From Paeniglutamicibacter psychrophenolicus (GTDB lineage: Bacteria; Actinomycetota; Actinomycetes; Actinomycetales; Micrococcaceae), in the NCBI RefSeq assembly GCF_017876575.1, contig NZ_JAGIOE010000001.1:1178001-1242000 (forward strand): a stretch of DNA of 64,000 bases, read 5' to 3'. The notes under the pieces are model-generated. The model was not told the origin of the DNA, did not search any database, and saw only the letters and a list, made by a program, of their open reading frames with translations. The translations under genes and the position numbers were made by a program. Shown here in pieces: positions 8,618 to 16,926 of this stretch; position 1 is the stretch's first letter; each line of letters opens with the position of its first letter.

Positions 8618-11287
8618 ATGGCCCTGCAGGGTCGCCACGGCACCATCGGATTCCGGGCCAACGGCCGGGACTACCTGGCCACTGATGTGCGCGGCACGTT
8701 CGGGGACGACTTTGGTCGCTTGCCCGTGGTGTTGCGCCTGCTGGCCGAGAACACGCTGCGGCGCTCAAGCCCGCACGAAAGCGCGCGCACCGTTGCGAAC
8801 CTGCGCCAGTGGTTGGTCCGGCGAACCTCGCAAGAGGAACTGGAATTCTGGCCCCACCGCCTGCTGATGCACGACACCACCAGCACCCCGGCACTGGTAG
8901 ACATCGCCGGCATGCGCGATTCACTGGCCGAGATCGGTATCGATCCGGGGATTCTGAATCCCCGCCTGAACGTCGAGGTGTCCGTCGACCACTCCCTGGC
9001 CGTGGAGGAATATGCCGCAAAGGACGCGGCGCCGCGCAACCTCGCGCACGAGTACCGCCGCAACCGCGAACGCTACAGCTTCCTCAAATGGGCCTCCGCA
9101 TCGATGGAAACCGTGAACATCAACCCTCCGGGCACCGGCATCATGCACACGCTGAACCTGGAACAACTGGCCACACTTGCCCACCCGGAATCCAGCGGCA
9201 GGGACGCCGATGCACCCACGTTGATCGTCCCGGACATGATGATCGGCACCGACTCGCACACCCCGATGATCAACGGCCTGGGCGTCCTGGGCTGGGGCGT
9301 GGGCGGGCTCGAGGCCCAGACCGTCATGTTCGGCATGCCCACCACGCTGCGCATCCCCGATGTCATCGGCTTCAGGCTCACCGGATCGCTGCCGGTCGGC
9401 GCCACCGCCACCGACCTGGCCCTCACCATCACCCACATGCTGCGCACCCGCGGCGTCTCTGGCGAGTTCGTTGAATTCTTCGGCCCCGGAATCTCCACGC
9501 TCAGCATCGGGGAACGAGCGGTCGTTTCCAACATGGCCCCCGAATACGGGGCGACCACCGGCTACTTCCCGGTCGACCACCACGCACTGGAGTACCTGGA
9601 AGACACCGGGCGCCCCGAGAAACAGCTCGGCCTGGTCGAGAGCTTCTACAAGGCTGTCGGCCTCTGGTTCGACCCTGCGGCAACCCCCGAATACACCGAC
9701 GTGCTCGAACTGGACTTGTCCGCGGTGTCTCTGCGCGCCGCCGGACCGCGTCGCCCCCAAGATCTGCGCACGCTGGAAGAAGTCCCACGGGTCCTGGCCG
9801 GGGAAAGCAACGGCGTGGCCGAGGATGCTAGTGAACTGCCGCGCTTCGCCATAGCGCTGGCCTCGATCACCAGCTGCACCAACACCACCGACCCGAAGCT
9901 GTTGGTGGCAGCCGGCTTGCTGGCCCGCAAGGCACGGACACTGGGACTTGTTGTTCCGCATTGGGTCAAGACCTCCCTGGCGCCGGGTTCCCCGGCTGCC
10001 GCCAGCTATCTGCGCCGCGCCGGGTTGCTTGAGGACCTTGGCTCCGTCGGGTTCGACATCGTCGGTTTCGGCTGCACCACGTGCATCGGGAACTCCGGCG
10101 CGCTTTCGGCACCCATCGCCGGGGAACTGGCCGCCGGGTCCATCCGCCCGGTGGCAGTGCTCTCCGGCAACCGCAACTTCGCCGGACGAATCCACCCGGA
10201 TCTCGACTTGGGTTTTCTCATGTCCCCGCCGCTGGTGATTGCCTATGCGCTGGCCGGACGAGCCGACGTCGATCTGCAAAGCCACGAGTTTGCCCCGGCC
10301 ACAGCGGACCGCCCGGCCGTCACGCTGAACGATCTGCTGCCCACGGCCGAAGAAATCGACGCGGCTTGGGCGCAAGGACACGATTCGAGCGACTTCGCCC
10401 GTGACTTTGCCCTCGCCACCGCCAACCCGCTGTGGAACAAGCTTGCGCACCCGCAGGGCGCGCAATTCGCCTGGGATCCGGACTCCACCATCCTGCGCCG
10501 TCCACCCTTCGCCTCCCTGGAGGCGGGAAGCCAACTCGGTTCCTACGCCGCCCACCCGCTGTTGGTCCTCGGCGACGACGTGACCACCGACCATATCTCC
10601 CCGGCCAGCGCCATTCCGGCCGAGTCAGGGGTCGCCGACTACCTGGTCGAGCGCGGGGAGAGCCGCCAGGACCTGAACGTCTTCGCCTCCCGCCGCGGCA
10701 ATTGGGAGGTCATGCTGCGCGGCGGCTTCCACGCCAAGAGCGTGCACAACAAGCTCGGGGATTCCCTGGCCGAACCGCTGCCGGTGGCCCACACCGTGCA
10801 CGCCCCGACGGGCGAGGTCATTCCCCTGCACGAGGCGGCCAACCGCTATGCCGACGCCGGGGAGTCGGTGGTCATCATTGCCGGGGAACGCTTCGGCACC
10901 GGCTCCTCCCGCGACTGGGCAGCGAAGGTGCAGCGCCTGCTGGGCGTGCGCGCCGTGCTGGCCACCAGCTTCGAACGCATCCACCGTTCCAACCTGATCG
11001 GCATGGGGGTGTTGCCGCTGCTGGTGCCCGAAACCGTGCGCGCTCGCCTGCAAGAACTGGTCCCGGGGGACACCATCGACATCGCCGCCGAGCCCGGGAG
11101 CATGGCAGTCCGTGCCGATATCCATGTGCGGCTGACGCGAAGGAACGGCGAAGTGGAGGACTTCATGGCCCGGGCGGCGGTGGAAACCGAACTCGAGGTG
11201 GCACTGCTGCGCTCCGGCGGGGTGATCCCGCATCTGCTGCGCAGCACCATCGACGCGGCACGGGCCACCAAGATCCAAGCCCGGTAA
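8618..11287 (+). CDS. acnA: Aconitate hydratase, AcnA type
   Basis: The 889-residue enzyme interconverts citrate, cis-aconitate and isocitrate using a [4Fe-4S] cluster. The three cluster cysteines are visible at 420 (SITSCTNT) and at 486 and 489 (GCTTCIGNSG). Their 66 and 3 residue spacing is the same as in E. coli AcnA (435/501/504). The active-site blocks GTDSHTPMINGLGVLGWGVG, ASRRGNWEV, GTGSSRDWAAK and ERIHRSNLIGMGVLPL are intact. ATG 8618 is chosen because GAGAGGGGA lies six nt upstream; TTG 8597 and ATG 8600 lack a ribosome-binding site. It is followed after 53 bp by icd. The local context suggests a dedicated copy for imported tricarboxylates rather than the housekeeping enzyme. A 2-methylisocitrate-type relative is a less likely alternative. 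Confidence 0.92.
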   Translation: MALQGRHGTIGFRANGRDYLATDVRGTFGDDFGRLPVVLRLLAENTLRRSSPHESARTVANLRQWLVRRTSQEELEFWPHRLLMHDTTSTPALVDIAGMRDSLAEIGIDPGILNPRLNVEVSVDHSLAVEEYAAKDAAPRNLAHEYRRNRERYSFLKWASASMETVNINPPGTGIMHTLNLEQLATLAHPESSGRDADAPTLIVPDMMIGTDSHTPMINGLGVLGWGVGGLEAQTVMFGMPTTLRIPDVIGFRLTGSLPVGATATDLALTITHMLRTRGVSGEFVEFFGPGISTLSIGERAVVSNMAPEYGATTGYFPVDHHALEYLEDTGRPEKQLGLVESFYKAVGLWFDPAATPEYTDVLELDLSAVSLRAAGPRRPQDLRTLEEVPRVLAGESNGVAEDASELPRFAIALASITSCTNTTDPKLLVAAGLLARKARTLGLVVPHWVKTSLAPGSPAAASYLRRAGLLEDLGSVGFDIVGFGCTTCIGNSGALSAPIAGELAAGSIRPVAVLSGNRNFAGRIHPDLDLGFLMSPPLVIAYALAGRADVDLQSHEFAPATADRPAVTLNDLLPTAEEIDAAWAQGHDSSDFARDFALATANPLWNKLAHPQGAQFAWDPDSTILRRPPFASLEAGSQLGSYAAHPLLVLGDDVTTDHISPASAIPAESGVADYLVERGESRQDLNVFASRRGNWEVMLRGGFHAKSVHNKLGDSLAEPLPVAHTVHAPTGEVIPLHEAANRYADAGESVVIIAGERFGTGSSRDWAAKVQRLLGVRAVLATSFERIHRSNLIGMGVLPLLVPETVRARLQELVPGDTIDIAAEPGSMAVRADIHVRLTRRNGEVEDFMARAAVETELEVALLRSGGVIPHLLRSTIDAARATKIQAR

Positions 11288-11340
11288 TGCCCCGCGGCAA
11301 ACCCGGCACGGAACAAATCGATCAACAGGAGTGATGCCAG

Positions 11341-12570
11341 ATGGACAAGGTCAAGGTGGCGCGGACGATTGTGGAGATCACCGGCGACGAAATGGCCCAG
11401 GTGATCTGGGAACTGGTGCGGGAACGCATCATCGACCCGGTGCTTCAGATCCCGCTGGATTCCTATGACCTGTCGCTGCCGAACAGGGAGCTGACCGGGG
11501 ACGCGGTGACCTCGGAGGCTGCCGCAGCGATCCTGGAACACGGGGTGGCCGTCAAGTGCTCCACCATCACTCCTGACAAGGCACGCGCGGAGGAATACGG
11601 GCTGACGCACTTGTGGCGCTCGCCCAACGGCACGCTGCGCAAGGCGCTGGACGGGGTGATCTTCCGCGAGCCGGTCATCATCGAATCCATCGAGCCGCTG
11701 GTACCGCACTGGCAGGCGCCGATCGTGATCGCCCGCCACGCCAACGCCGACCAATACCAGGCCACGGACTTCTCGGTCCCCGGGGCCGGCACCCTGACGC
11801 TGAACTACGCCCCGGCCGACGGCGGGGAGACAATCATCCGGGAGGTCGCTGAGTTCGGGCCGGACGGGGGAGTGGCACTGGGCATGTACAACAACACCGA
11901 TTCGATCGCCACCTTCGCCCGCGCCTGTTTTTCCTTCGCCTTGAACGCCAACTACCCGGTGTACCTCTCCACGAAAAACACCGTGCTCAAGGCCTACGAC
12001 GGGCTGTTCACGGAGGTCTTCGAGACGGTCTTTGCCAAGGAGTTCTCCGAGGCTTTCGCCGAACGGGAACTGACCTACGAACACCGGCTGATCGATGACA
12101 TGGTGGCCTATGCGATCAAGAGCTCCGGCGGATTCCTGTGGGCGCTGAAGAACTACGACGGTGATGTACAGGCGGACATCGTTGCCCAGGGGTTTGGTTC
12201 CCCGGGACTCATGGGCTCGGTGCTGGCCACCGCCGACGGGCGCATCCAGCTCTCCGAGGCCGCGCACGGCACGGTGGCCCGACACTATCGCCGGCACCGG
12301 GCCGGGGACCGGGTCTCCACCAACCCGATTGCCACGATCCTGGCCTGGGGCCGGGCGCTGGAGCACCGGGCGAAGCTCGATGAGGACGCAGTGCTCTTGG
12401 CCGTCGCCGGGGACCTGCGCCGCGCGGTCGCAGGCACGGTGGACGCCGGGATCGTGACCGATGACCTGGTTTCCCTGAGCGCAGTCGCCACGACCGGGTC
12501 CAGCACACAGGAGTTCATCGACGCCGTCGCCAGCCGCTTCCACCGGATGGTTGCTGGCCACCGGGTCTAG
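11341..12570 (+). CDS. icd: NADP-dependent isocitrate dehydrogenase (dimeric, eukaryotic-like type)
   Basis: The 409-residue protein oxidatively decarboxylates isocitrate to 2-oxoglutarate. It is of the homodimeric class (about 405-410 residues), not the monomeric IDH usual in actinobacteria such as Corynebacterium. Key blocks: CSTITPDKARAEE, WRSPNGTLRKALDG, substrate-binding YEHRLIDDMVA near residue 245, metal-binding NYDGDVQADIVAQGFGS near 270, and cofactor-binding AHGTVARHYRRH. AGGAG precedes the ATG. It is probably co-transcribed with acnA, 53 bp upstream, forming a citrate/aconitate to 2-oxoglutarate route behind TctABC. A few conserved positions differ from housekeeping enzymes (GSPGLMGSV rather than GSLGLMTSV). 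Confidence 0.92.
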   Translation: MDKVKVARTIVEITGDEMAQVIWELVRERIIDPVLQIPLDSYDLSLPNRELTGDAVTSEAAAAILEHGVAVKCSTITPDKARAEEYGLTHLWRSPNGTLRKALDGVIFREPVIIESIEPLVPHWQAPIVIARHANADQYQATDFSVPGAGTLTLNYAPADGGETIIREVAEFGPDGGVALGMYNNTDSIATFARACFSFALNANYPVYLSTKNTVLKAYDGLFTEVFETVFAKEFSEAFAERELTYEHRLIDDMVAYAIKSSGGFLWALKNYDGDVQADIVAQGFGSPGLMGSVLATADGRIQLSEAAHGTVARHYRRHRAGDRVSTNPIATILAWGRALEHRAKLDEDAVLLAVAGDLRRAVAGTVDAGIVTDDLVSLSAVATTGSSTQEFIDAVASRFHRMVAGHRV

Positions 12571-12630
12571 GATCCGGGCGCTCGCCAAGTCGGGTTTGGG
12601 AGCCGTTCGTCTGCCGTTACCCCTTTCTTC

Positions 12631-12646
12631 ATGAGAGCCCTCTCAT
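12631..12646. repeat. Palindrome ATGAGAG-CC-CTCTCAT upstream of the DUF4956/VTC pair
   Basis: A perfect 7-bp inverted repeat with a 2-nt centre lies in the 161-bp gap between icd and the DUF4956 gene; a related half (CATCTCAT) follows near 12660. It could be a short terminator for icd or an operator. There is no T-run. Nothing else is evident in the gap. Confidence 0.4.
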
Positions 12647-12731
12647 CAAAAACTCCTTTTCATCTCATAAAGGATCAATATCGTCCTAGTCAGACAGTGA
12701 ATGAACAACATCTGAGATGAAGGAGTTCGAT

Positions 12732-13400
12732 ATGCAGAACTTTTGGATAGCCCTGGCAGCCAACATGGTTGCGATGCTGGTGCTGGTATGCGGCATCTAC
12801 TACCGCAGGCACTTCCGCAAGGATCTTGCGCTGGCCTACCTGGCCTTGAACTTCGGCATCTTCGGGGTGACGATGCTGCTCAACGGTTCCGGGGCCGGAG
12901 CCGGCCTGGGTCTGGGACTGTTCGGCATCCTGTCGATCATCCGCCTTCGCTCCGACACCCTGACCCAGGAAGAGGTCGCCTACTATTTCATTTCGCTGGC
13001 CATCGGCCTGATCAACGGGCTGCACCCGGACCCGGCCTGGCTCTCTCCTGCCCTGAGCCTGGCCATGGTGCTGGTCATGTTCGTCGCCGACCACCCGGCT
13101 TTCGGCCGGCGCACCATGCGCCAGACCGTCACCCTTGACACGGCCTATGCCCAACAGCACCAGCTGCACGCCGCTCTGGCCGAGCTGCTCAACGCCAAGG
13201 TGCTGCGCACCGTGGTCATCGAACTGGACATGGTCCGTGACCTGACCATCGTGGACGTGCGCTTCCGCGCCAACACCGCGGCCGGAAAGCGCCGCGAGCT
13301 TCTTGACGCCCCGTCCATCGAATCGATCCCGGCCCCGGCAAGCGCGCCGCAGCCGCAGGTTGCCGGCGAACGGGACCTTGCCCAGCGCCAGGGGCGATAA
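12732..13400 (+). CDS. DUF4956 membrane protein
   Basis: The 222-residue protein starts with four hydrophobic segments (residues about 5-25, 35-60, 75-100 and 100-125; for example WIALAANMVAMLVLVCGIYY and GAGAGLGLGLFGILSIIRLR). The conserved loop SIIRLRSDTLTQEEVAYYFIS is characteristic of DUF4956. The rest is a cytoplasmic tail with a proline/alanine-rich end. ATG 12732 is chosen over 12717 because AAGGAG lies six nt before it. DUF4956 genes commonly pair with VTC-domain polyphosphate polymerase genes, as here (2 bp apart). Its biochemical role is not known to me; anchoring or polymer export is inference. Confidence 0.85.
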   Translation: MQNFWIALAANMVAMLVLVCGIYYRRHFRKDLALAYLALNFGIFGVTMLLNGSGAGAGLGLGLFGILSIIRLRSDTLTQEEVAYYFISLAIGLINGLHPDPAWLSPALSLAMVLVMFVADHPAFGRRTMRQTVTLDTAYAQQHQLHAALAELLNAKVLRTVVIELDMVRDLTIVDVRFRANTAAGKRRELLDAPSIESIPAPASAPQPQVAGERDLAQRQGR

Positions 13401-13402
13401 CC

Positions 13403-14233
13403 ATGACCCTGACGCAGGGTTCCGGGGCAGGGGTGCGGGCAGGCTCGTGCGCCCAGGCGCTGGATTGGGCTGCCGCCGCGGCGGAGCCGATCTCACTTGA
13501 AGAGGTCGTGAGCGAGGCCGCGTTGATGACCCGGGTGGACAAGAAGTTCCTGCTTTCAGCCGAACAGTTCACCGAGCTGATATGCCGTCTCGGAGACGAC
13601 TTCCGGATCATGGAGATCGAGGGACGCCGGATGTTCACCTACGAATCGGTGTACTTCGACACCCCCGACCTGGAGATGTTCACGGCGCACAAGCAGGGGC
13701 GCCGACGCCGCTACAAGATCCGCACGCGCACCTACGCCGATTCCGGGTTGTGCATGTTCGAGGCGAAATTCAAGGGGCTGCGCGGGCAGACCGTGAAGCA
13801 CCGGATTCCCTACGAACTTTCGGAGCGCGACCGCATCAACCCCGAGGCGAACGAGTTCCTGCGTGCGCAATTGCGCGCAGAATACAACCAGGAACTGCCG
13901 CACCTGGAGGCGGTCATGCGCAGCGACTATGTCCGCGGGACCTTCGTGAACCCCCTGGATGAGGAACGGCTGACCTGCGACGTGAACCTGGTGTACTCCC
14001 GGGAGGACGCCACGGTGCACGGCCCGGACCTGTTCGTGGTCGAGACGAAGACCGCCAGCGGACGCGGAGCAGCGGACGCGGCCCTTTCGCAGATGGGCAT
14101 CCGCCCGGTGAGCATGAGCAAGTACTGCCTCGGCATCGCGCTGCTGCATCCGCACCTGGCCGCCAACAAGTGGAGCCGGCTGCTCAGGCAGAACTTCGGC
14201 TGGAAACGCAGCCCGCGTAAGGTCCTGAGCTAG
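13403..14233 (+). CDS. VTC-domain polyphosphate polymerase
   Basis: The 276-residue soluble protein has a VTC domain, a triphosphate-tunnel fold that in yeast Vtc4 makes polyphosphate from ATP. Basic and acidic tunnel strands are visible: TRVDKKFLL (44-51), ESVYFDTPDLEMFTAHKQGR, RRRYKIRTRTYADSG, FEAKFKG, TVKHRIPY and the C-terminal FVVETKTASG with the metal-binding glutamate. About 25 N-terminal residues are low-complexity and unlike the family. It starts 2 bp after the DUF4956 stop, so the two are translationally coupled. Substrate specificity (polyphosphate) is transferred from the family. Confidence 0.88.
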   Translation: MTLTQGSGAGVRAGSCAQALDWAAAAAEPISLEEVVSEAALMTRVDKKFLLSAEQFTELICRLGDDFRIMEIEGRRMFTYESVYFDTPDLEMFTAHKQGRRRRYKIRTRTYADSGLCMFEAKFKGLRGQTVKHRIPYELSERDRINPEANEFLRAQLRAEYNQELPHLEAVMRSDYVRGTFVNPLDEERLTCDVNLVYSREDATVHGPDLFVVETKTASGRGAADAALSQMGIRPVSMSKYCLGIALLHPHLAANKWSRLLRQNFGWKRSPRKVLS

Positions 14234-14235
14234 GC

Positions 14236-14532
14236 AGCATTGCCAAACGGATCGGCATGGGCGTGCAGCCGCCGTTGACGTTCGAAACCTTGCGCGTGAA
14301 GCCACGGCAGCTGGTTCCGGGAGATACCATGGAAATCGTTGCCGAGCCCGGAGCCCGCACAGTCCTTGCCGACAACATATTGTGGCGGGACCGCCGGTTC
14401 GGTGGCGCGCGGGGCTACCTGGTCGGGGTCGCCGGGGAAGTCCAGTTCGGGGTGGTTCTACGGCGTTCCTCCGGGGGCGACGCACATCTTCTAGGTAGCA
14501 CCCTCGAAGCGGGGCACGCGGCGCCGGATTGA
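14236..14532 (+). pseudogene. Decayed C-terminal fragment of a second aconitase
   Basis: In this frame the translation runs SIAKRIGMGVQPPLTFETLR, then QLVPGDTMEIVAEPGARTVL. It aligns with the C-terminus of the intact aconitase at 8618-11287 (NLIGMGVLPLLVPETVRARL, then QELVPGDTIDIAAEPGSMAV), and a weaker match continues to the end (GEVQFGVVLRRSSGG against TELEVALLRSGG). About 100 residues are left, with no upstream aconitase sequence because the VTC gene ends at 14233. The remnant differs from the intact copy at many positions. It is therefore an old relic of a related aconitase, not a recent duplication. Confidence 0.75.
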
Positions 14533-14620
14533 ACGGCCGGTACCCGAACCGTGTTCTGCGATCCGGGACGGCCCGCCGCCTGCTGCAGGGCACTGCCTCG
14601 ATAGGTGCGGCCACGGCGAG

Positions 14621-15130
14621 TCACGCCCCTTTGGAACCGGTGGCCCGCTCGGCGGCCGACGGCGGACCCAGAAAATCGACGAGGACCGCAAGAACGGCCT
14701 TCGGGTCGCGCAACTCGCACTCCCACAGAACAATCGTCTTCCAGCCCAGGGCATGCAGGGCCGCAGCGTTCTCCTTGTCCCGTTCGCGTGTGCGGTTGCG
14801 CTTGTCCGCCCAGAACTGCCTATTTGTCGCCGGGGCGTGCTGCCCGGCGGGGCAGTCGTGTAAGTGCCAGAAGCAGCCGTTGATAAATACGGCCTTCCGA
14901 CGGGCGGAAAAAACGATGTCCGGGGTACCGGGGAGCTTGCCGCCGCGTAGCAATGCCGCGGGATTCTCGCGCTTCAGCGTCTCGAGTGTTCGCCGTGGAA
15001 CGCGGCCGTGAAGCCGATATCGATATCCCGCCCCGTGGAGCAAACTTCGCACGAAGATCTCGGGCTTCGTATCCTTTCCACGAATCCGTCCCATAAGTTG
15101 CGAGCGCGCCTGTGCGGACATGCTGTCCAT
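14621..15130 (-). CDS. vsr: Very short patch repair endonuclease (Vsr)
   Basis: The 169-residue protein matches the Vsr family of T:G mismatch nicking enzymes: RSQLMGRIRGKDTKPE, LPGTPDIVFSARRKAVFING, CFWHLHDCP, RQFWADKRNRTRERDKEN, LGWKTIVLWECELRD. The catalytic aspartate (PDIVF) and zinc-type Cys/His residues (CFWHLHDC) are present. An extra segment of about 15 residues (RRTLETLKRENPAALL) sits before LPGTPDIVF compared with E. coli Vsr. No cytosine methylase gene, the usual partner, is present in the window. The start at 15130 is chosen because families begin close to the MSAQARSQLM helix; 15121 and 15172 are alternatives and none has a strong ribosome site. Confidence 0.88.
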   Translation of the reverse strand: MDSMSAQARSQLMGRIRGKDTKPEIFVRSLLHGAGYRYRLHGRVPRRTLETLKRENPAALLRGGKLPGTPDIVFSARRKAVFINGCFWHLHDCPAGQHAPATNRQFWADKRNRTRERDKENAAALHALGWKTIVLWECELRDPKAVLAVLVDFLGPPSAAERATGSKGA

Positions 15131-15600
15131 GTTCCGATTGTGCACCCGCTGCTCCCGAAAGGGCCCGATCAATAGGTAGGGGAAGATTTCTTCTTGCCGC
15201 CGCCGCTATCATTGCCGCCGTTTTCCTTCACATTCCGAAAACGGTCTCATTGCGCAACGTGGCTGCGCACCTTTGGCCACACAGGTACCCGCACATGCCC
15301 TACATTCTGTTGCGTCAGCCCCAAAACGCATAGTTTTTGAGAAAACCTGCCAATCTCGATGGCTACCTTACTCGTGGGTAATCCCGAATTTTGGACCCGG
15401 GTTCGTTTCATAAATTTTCGAGGTCCAGAATATTGGGCCCCGAAAACGTTAGCCAAAAGTCTCTAGTCGCTGTTTGAAGCATGTGTTTGACTGTTGTCCT
15501 CCAGTGCCTCGGCACACACTTTTGAAGGTGGCAATGGCGCCACCGGACAGGAAAAAACGTGCAAGCAACGTACGTAAGTCAGAATCCCAAGGGCAAATCC
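15131..15600. other. Gene-free stretch between vsr and the secreted protease
   Basis: No frame with coding character was found. The stretch is noticeably less GC-rich than its surroundings, especially 15300-15480. It should carry the promoters of vsr (minus) and of the protease (plus), but I could not define either with confidence. Confidence 0.5.
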
Positions 15601-16548
15601 ATGAGCAGGACGGTAGCCGCGCTTCTTCTCGCGGGCGCCCTGATCGGTGGAACCGCTTCCACGGCAACCTCGGCCCCGCTGTCCGAAACCGGTTCGGTCG
15701 ACACGAAGAAGATCTCTTCGACGCAGGCCGACGCAGCAATGGACTACTGGACGCCGCAGCGAATGAAGGAAGCCAAGTCGGCCGACATCCTTGCTCGCGG
15801 CAAATCGGCTTCCAAGGCTCCGCTGGATATCGGCGAATCGACCAAGATTGCCGGGCGAAGCGCAAACAAGGCCAAGCCCACAGCCGGCAAGCCAATCAAG
15901 AATGTGGCCGAAACACCCGTTTCCCACATAGGCAAGGTGTTCTTCACCTTGGGTGGAGCGAACTATGTGTGTTCCGGAAATGCCGTTGTTGCAGCAAACG
16001 AGGCGACCGTCTCGACTGCGGGCCACTGTGTCAACGAAGGACCGGGTGCCTTCGCGACACGTTGGGTCTTTGTTCCTGCCTATGAAAACGGCAGCGCCCC
16101 CTATGGGTCTTTCGCGGCAACCGAGCTCGTCGCGCCGACCCAGTGGACCCAAGATGGGGACATCACCTATGACACGGCGTTTGCTGTGGTTTCGGATCAG
16201 AGCGGCGTGAGCCTGTCAGATCAGGTTGGTGCCTCGGGCGTTGCCTTCAACCAGGCCAGGGGACTGACCTACAGCGCATTTGGGTATCCGGCCGCACGGC
16301 CATTTGACGGGGAGACCCTGCAATCGTGCAGCGGAGCCGCAACAGACGATCCGTATGGGCAGACGCAGTCGCAGGGAATTCCGTGCGACATGACCGGTGG
16401 TTCTTCCGGAGGGCCGTGGTTCCTCGGTGGATCGGACGGTTTCCAGAACTCCGTGAACAGCTTCGGTTACGGAGGAATCCGCAATACGATGTTCGGCCCA
16501 TACTGGGGATCGGTCATCGAGCAGGCCTACCAGTCAGCACAAAACTAG
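15601..16548 (+). CDS. Secreted trypsin-like (V8/glutamyl-endopeptidase-like) serine protease
   Basis: The 315-residue preproprotein has a Sec signal peptide (MSRTVAALLLAGALIGGTAS, likely cleavage after TSA near residue 25), a charged pro-region to about residue 100, and a chymotrypsin-fold domain. Catalytic residues are His142 (STAGHCV), Asp191 (TYDTAFAVV) and Ser269 (MTGGSSGGPW). Cys124/Cys143 and Cys243/Cys262 could form two disulphides, as in V8-like proteases. The start at 15601 is chosen because the signal then has normal length and AAGGGC lies upstream; 15559 would add 14 residues. A small acidic protein follows after a hairpin. The target protein is unknown. Confidence 0.92.
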   Translation: MSRTVAALLLAGALIGGTASTATSAPLSETGSVDTKKISSTQADAAMDYWTPQRMKEAKSADILARGKSASKAPLDIGESTKIAGRSANKAKPTAGKPIKNVAETPVSHIGKVFFTLGGANYVCSGNAVVAANEATVSTAGHCVNEGPGAFATRWVFVPAYENGSAPYGSFAATELVAPTQWTQDGDITYDTAFAVVSDQSGVSLSDQVGASGVAFNQARGLTYSAFGYPAARPFDGETLQSCSGAATDDPYGQTQSQGIPCDMTGGSSGGPWFLGGSDGFQNSVNSFGYGGIRNTMFGPYWGSVIEQAYQSAQN

Positions 16549-16559
16549 TAGTCCAAACG

Positions 16560-16592
16560 GTGGGTGGAGCGCCATGATGGCATTCCACCCAC
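16560..16592 (+). terminator. Nested hairpin between the protease and the small acidic ORF
   Basis: GTGGGTGGA (16560-16568) pairs with TCCACCCAC (16584-16592), and GCCAT/ATGGC pair inside it. It starts 11 nt after the protease stop and ends 9 nt before the strong AGGAGG of the next ORF. There is no T-run, so it may attenuate or stabilise transcript ends rather than fully terminate. Confidence 0.55.
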
Positions 16593-16612
16593 TGTCGTTT
16601 AGGAGGTGCAAC

Positions 16613-16786
16613 ATGGAATCCAGGCTCAACGCGAAAAAAGGTCCGGAGGACATTGAACCATCCGTCTTCAGAGTGGAGGCGACGCCTGAGGAACAAATCG
16701 AATATTTCACGGAGGAACGACGAAAAGCAGCGGTACCTCGGGAAATCGAATTGACGGATCCGGAAAACATGGATGAGGAGGATTGA
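16613..16786 (+). CDS. Small acidic protein, unknown function
   Basis: The 57-residue product (MESRLNAKKGPEDIEPSVFR..., ending DPENMDEED) is hydrophilic and strongly acidic at its C-terminus, with no signal peptide or membrane segment. A perfect AGGAGG (16601-16606) six nt before ATG 16613 is among the strongest ribosome sites in the window and argues that it is expressed. An in-frame ATG at 16574 lies within the preceding hairpin and is not favoured. It follows the secreted protease by 64 bp. I do not recognise the family. An intracellular protease inhibitor or chaperone is conceivable from position, but nothing in the sequence shows this. Confidence 0.65.
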   Translation: MESRLNAKKGPEDIEPSVFRVEATPEEQIEYFTEERRKAAVPREIELTDPENMDEED

Positions 16787-16838
16787 CGTGGTTGGTAAAT
16801 CTGCACGTAAAAATTCATGAAACCGCCGTTAAAGGTTT

Positions 16839-16926
16839 GAGCACCGGCCGGACGATTCGGGGGAGGAATCGTGAATCCAACCGGTGCTCGCATCACTCGC
16901 ACCTTCATGAGGTAGTAATGACTCTA
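16839..16926. repeat. Structured repeat, copy A (hairpin plus conserved tail)
   Basis: GAGCACCGG (16839-16847) pairs with CCGGTGCTC (16881-16889), and an inner 7-bp stem ACGATTC/GAATCGT (16852-16858, 16866-16872) lies within. A 36-nt tail follows, starting CATCACTCGCACCTTCA (16891-16907) and then GAGGTAGTAA and GACTCTA. A second copy in the same orientation lies at 19058-19139 with the same outer stem and tail but a different, still complementary inner stem. The remaining sequence of the 349-bp gap (16787-17135) shows no gene. Three GTAC tetramers at 17100-17118 just upstream of tacA may be its operator. Confidence 0.75.

Noticed and set aside
8921-10594. 557-codon open frame antisense to the aconitase gene
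   Set aside because: It mirrors the conserved aconitase on the other strand; long antisense frames are expected in high-GC DNA, and its product (Gly/Arg/His-rich) resembles no family.
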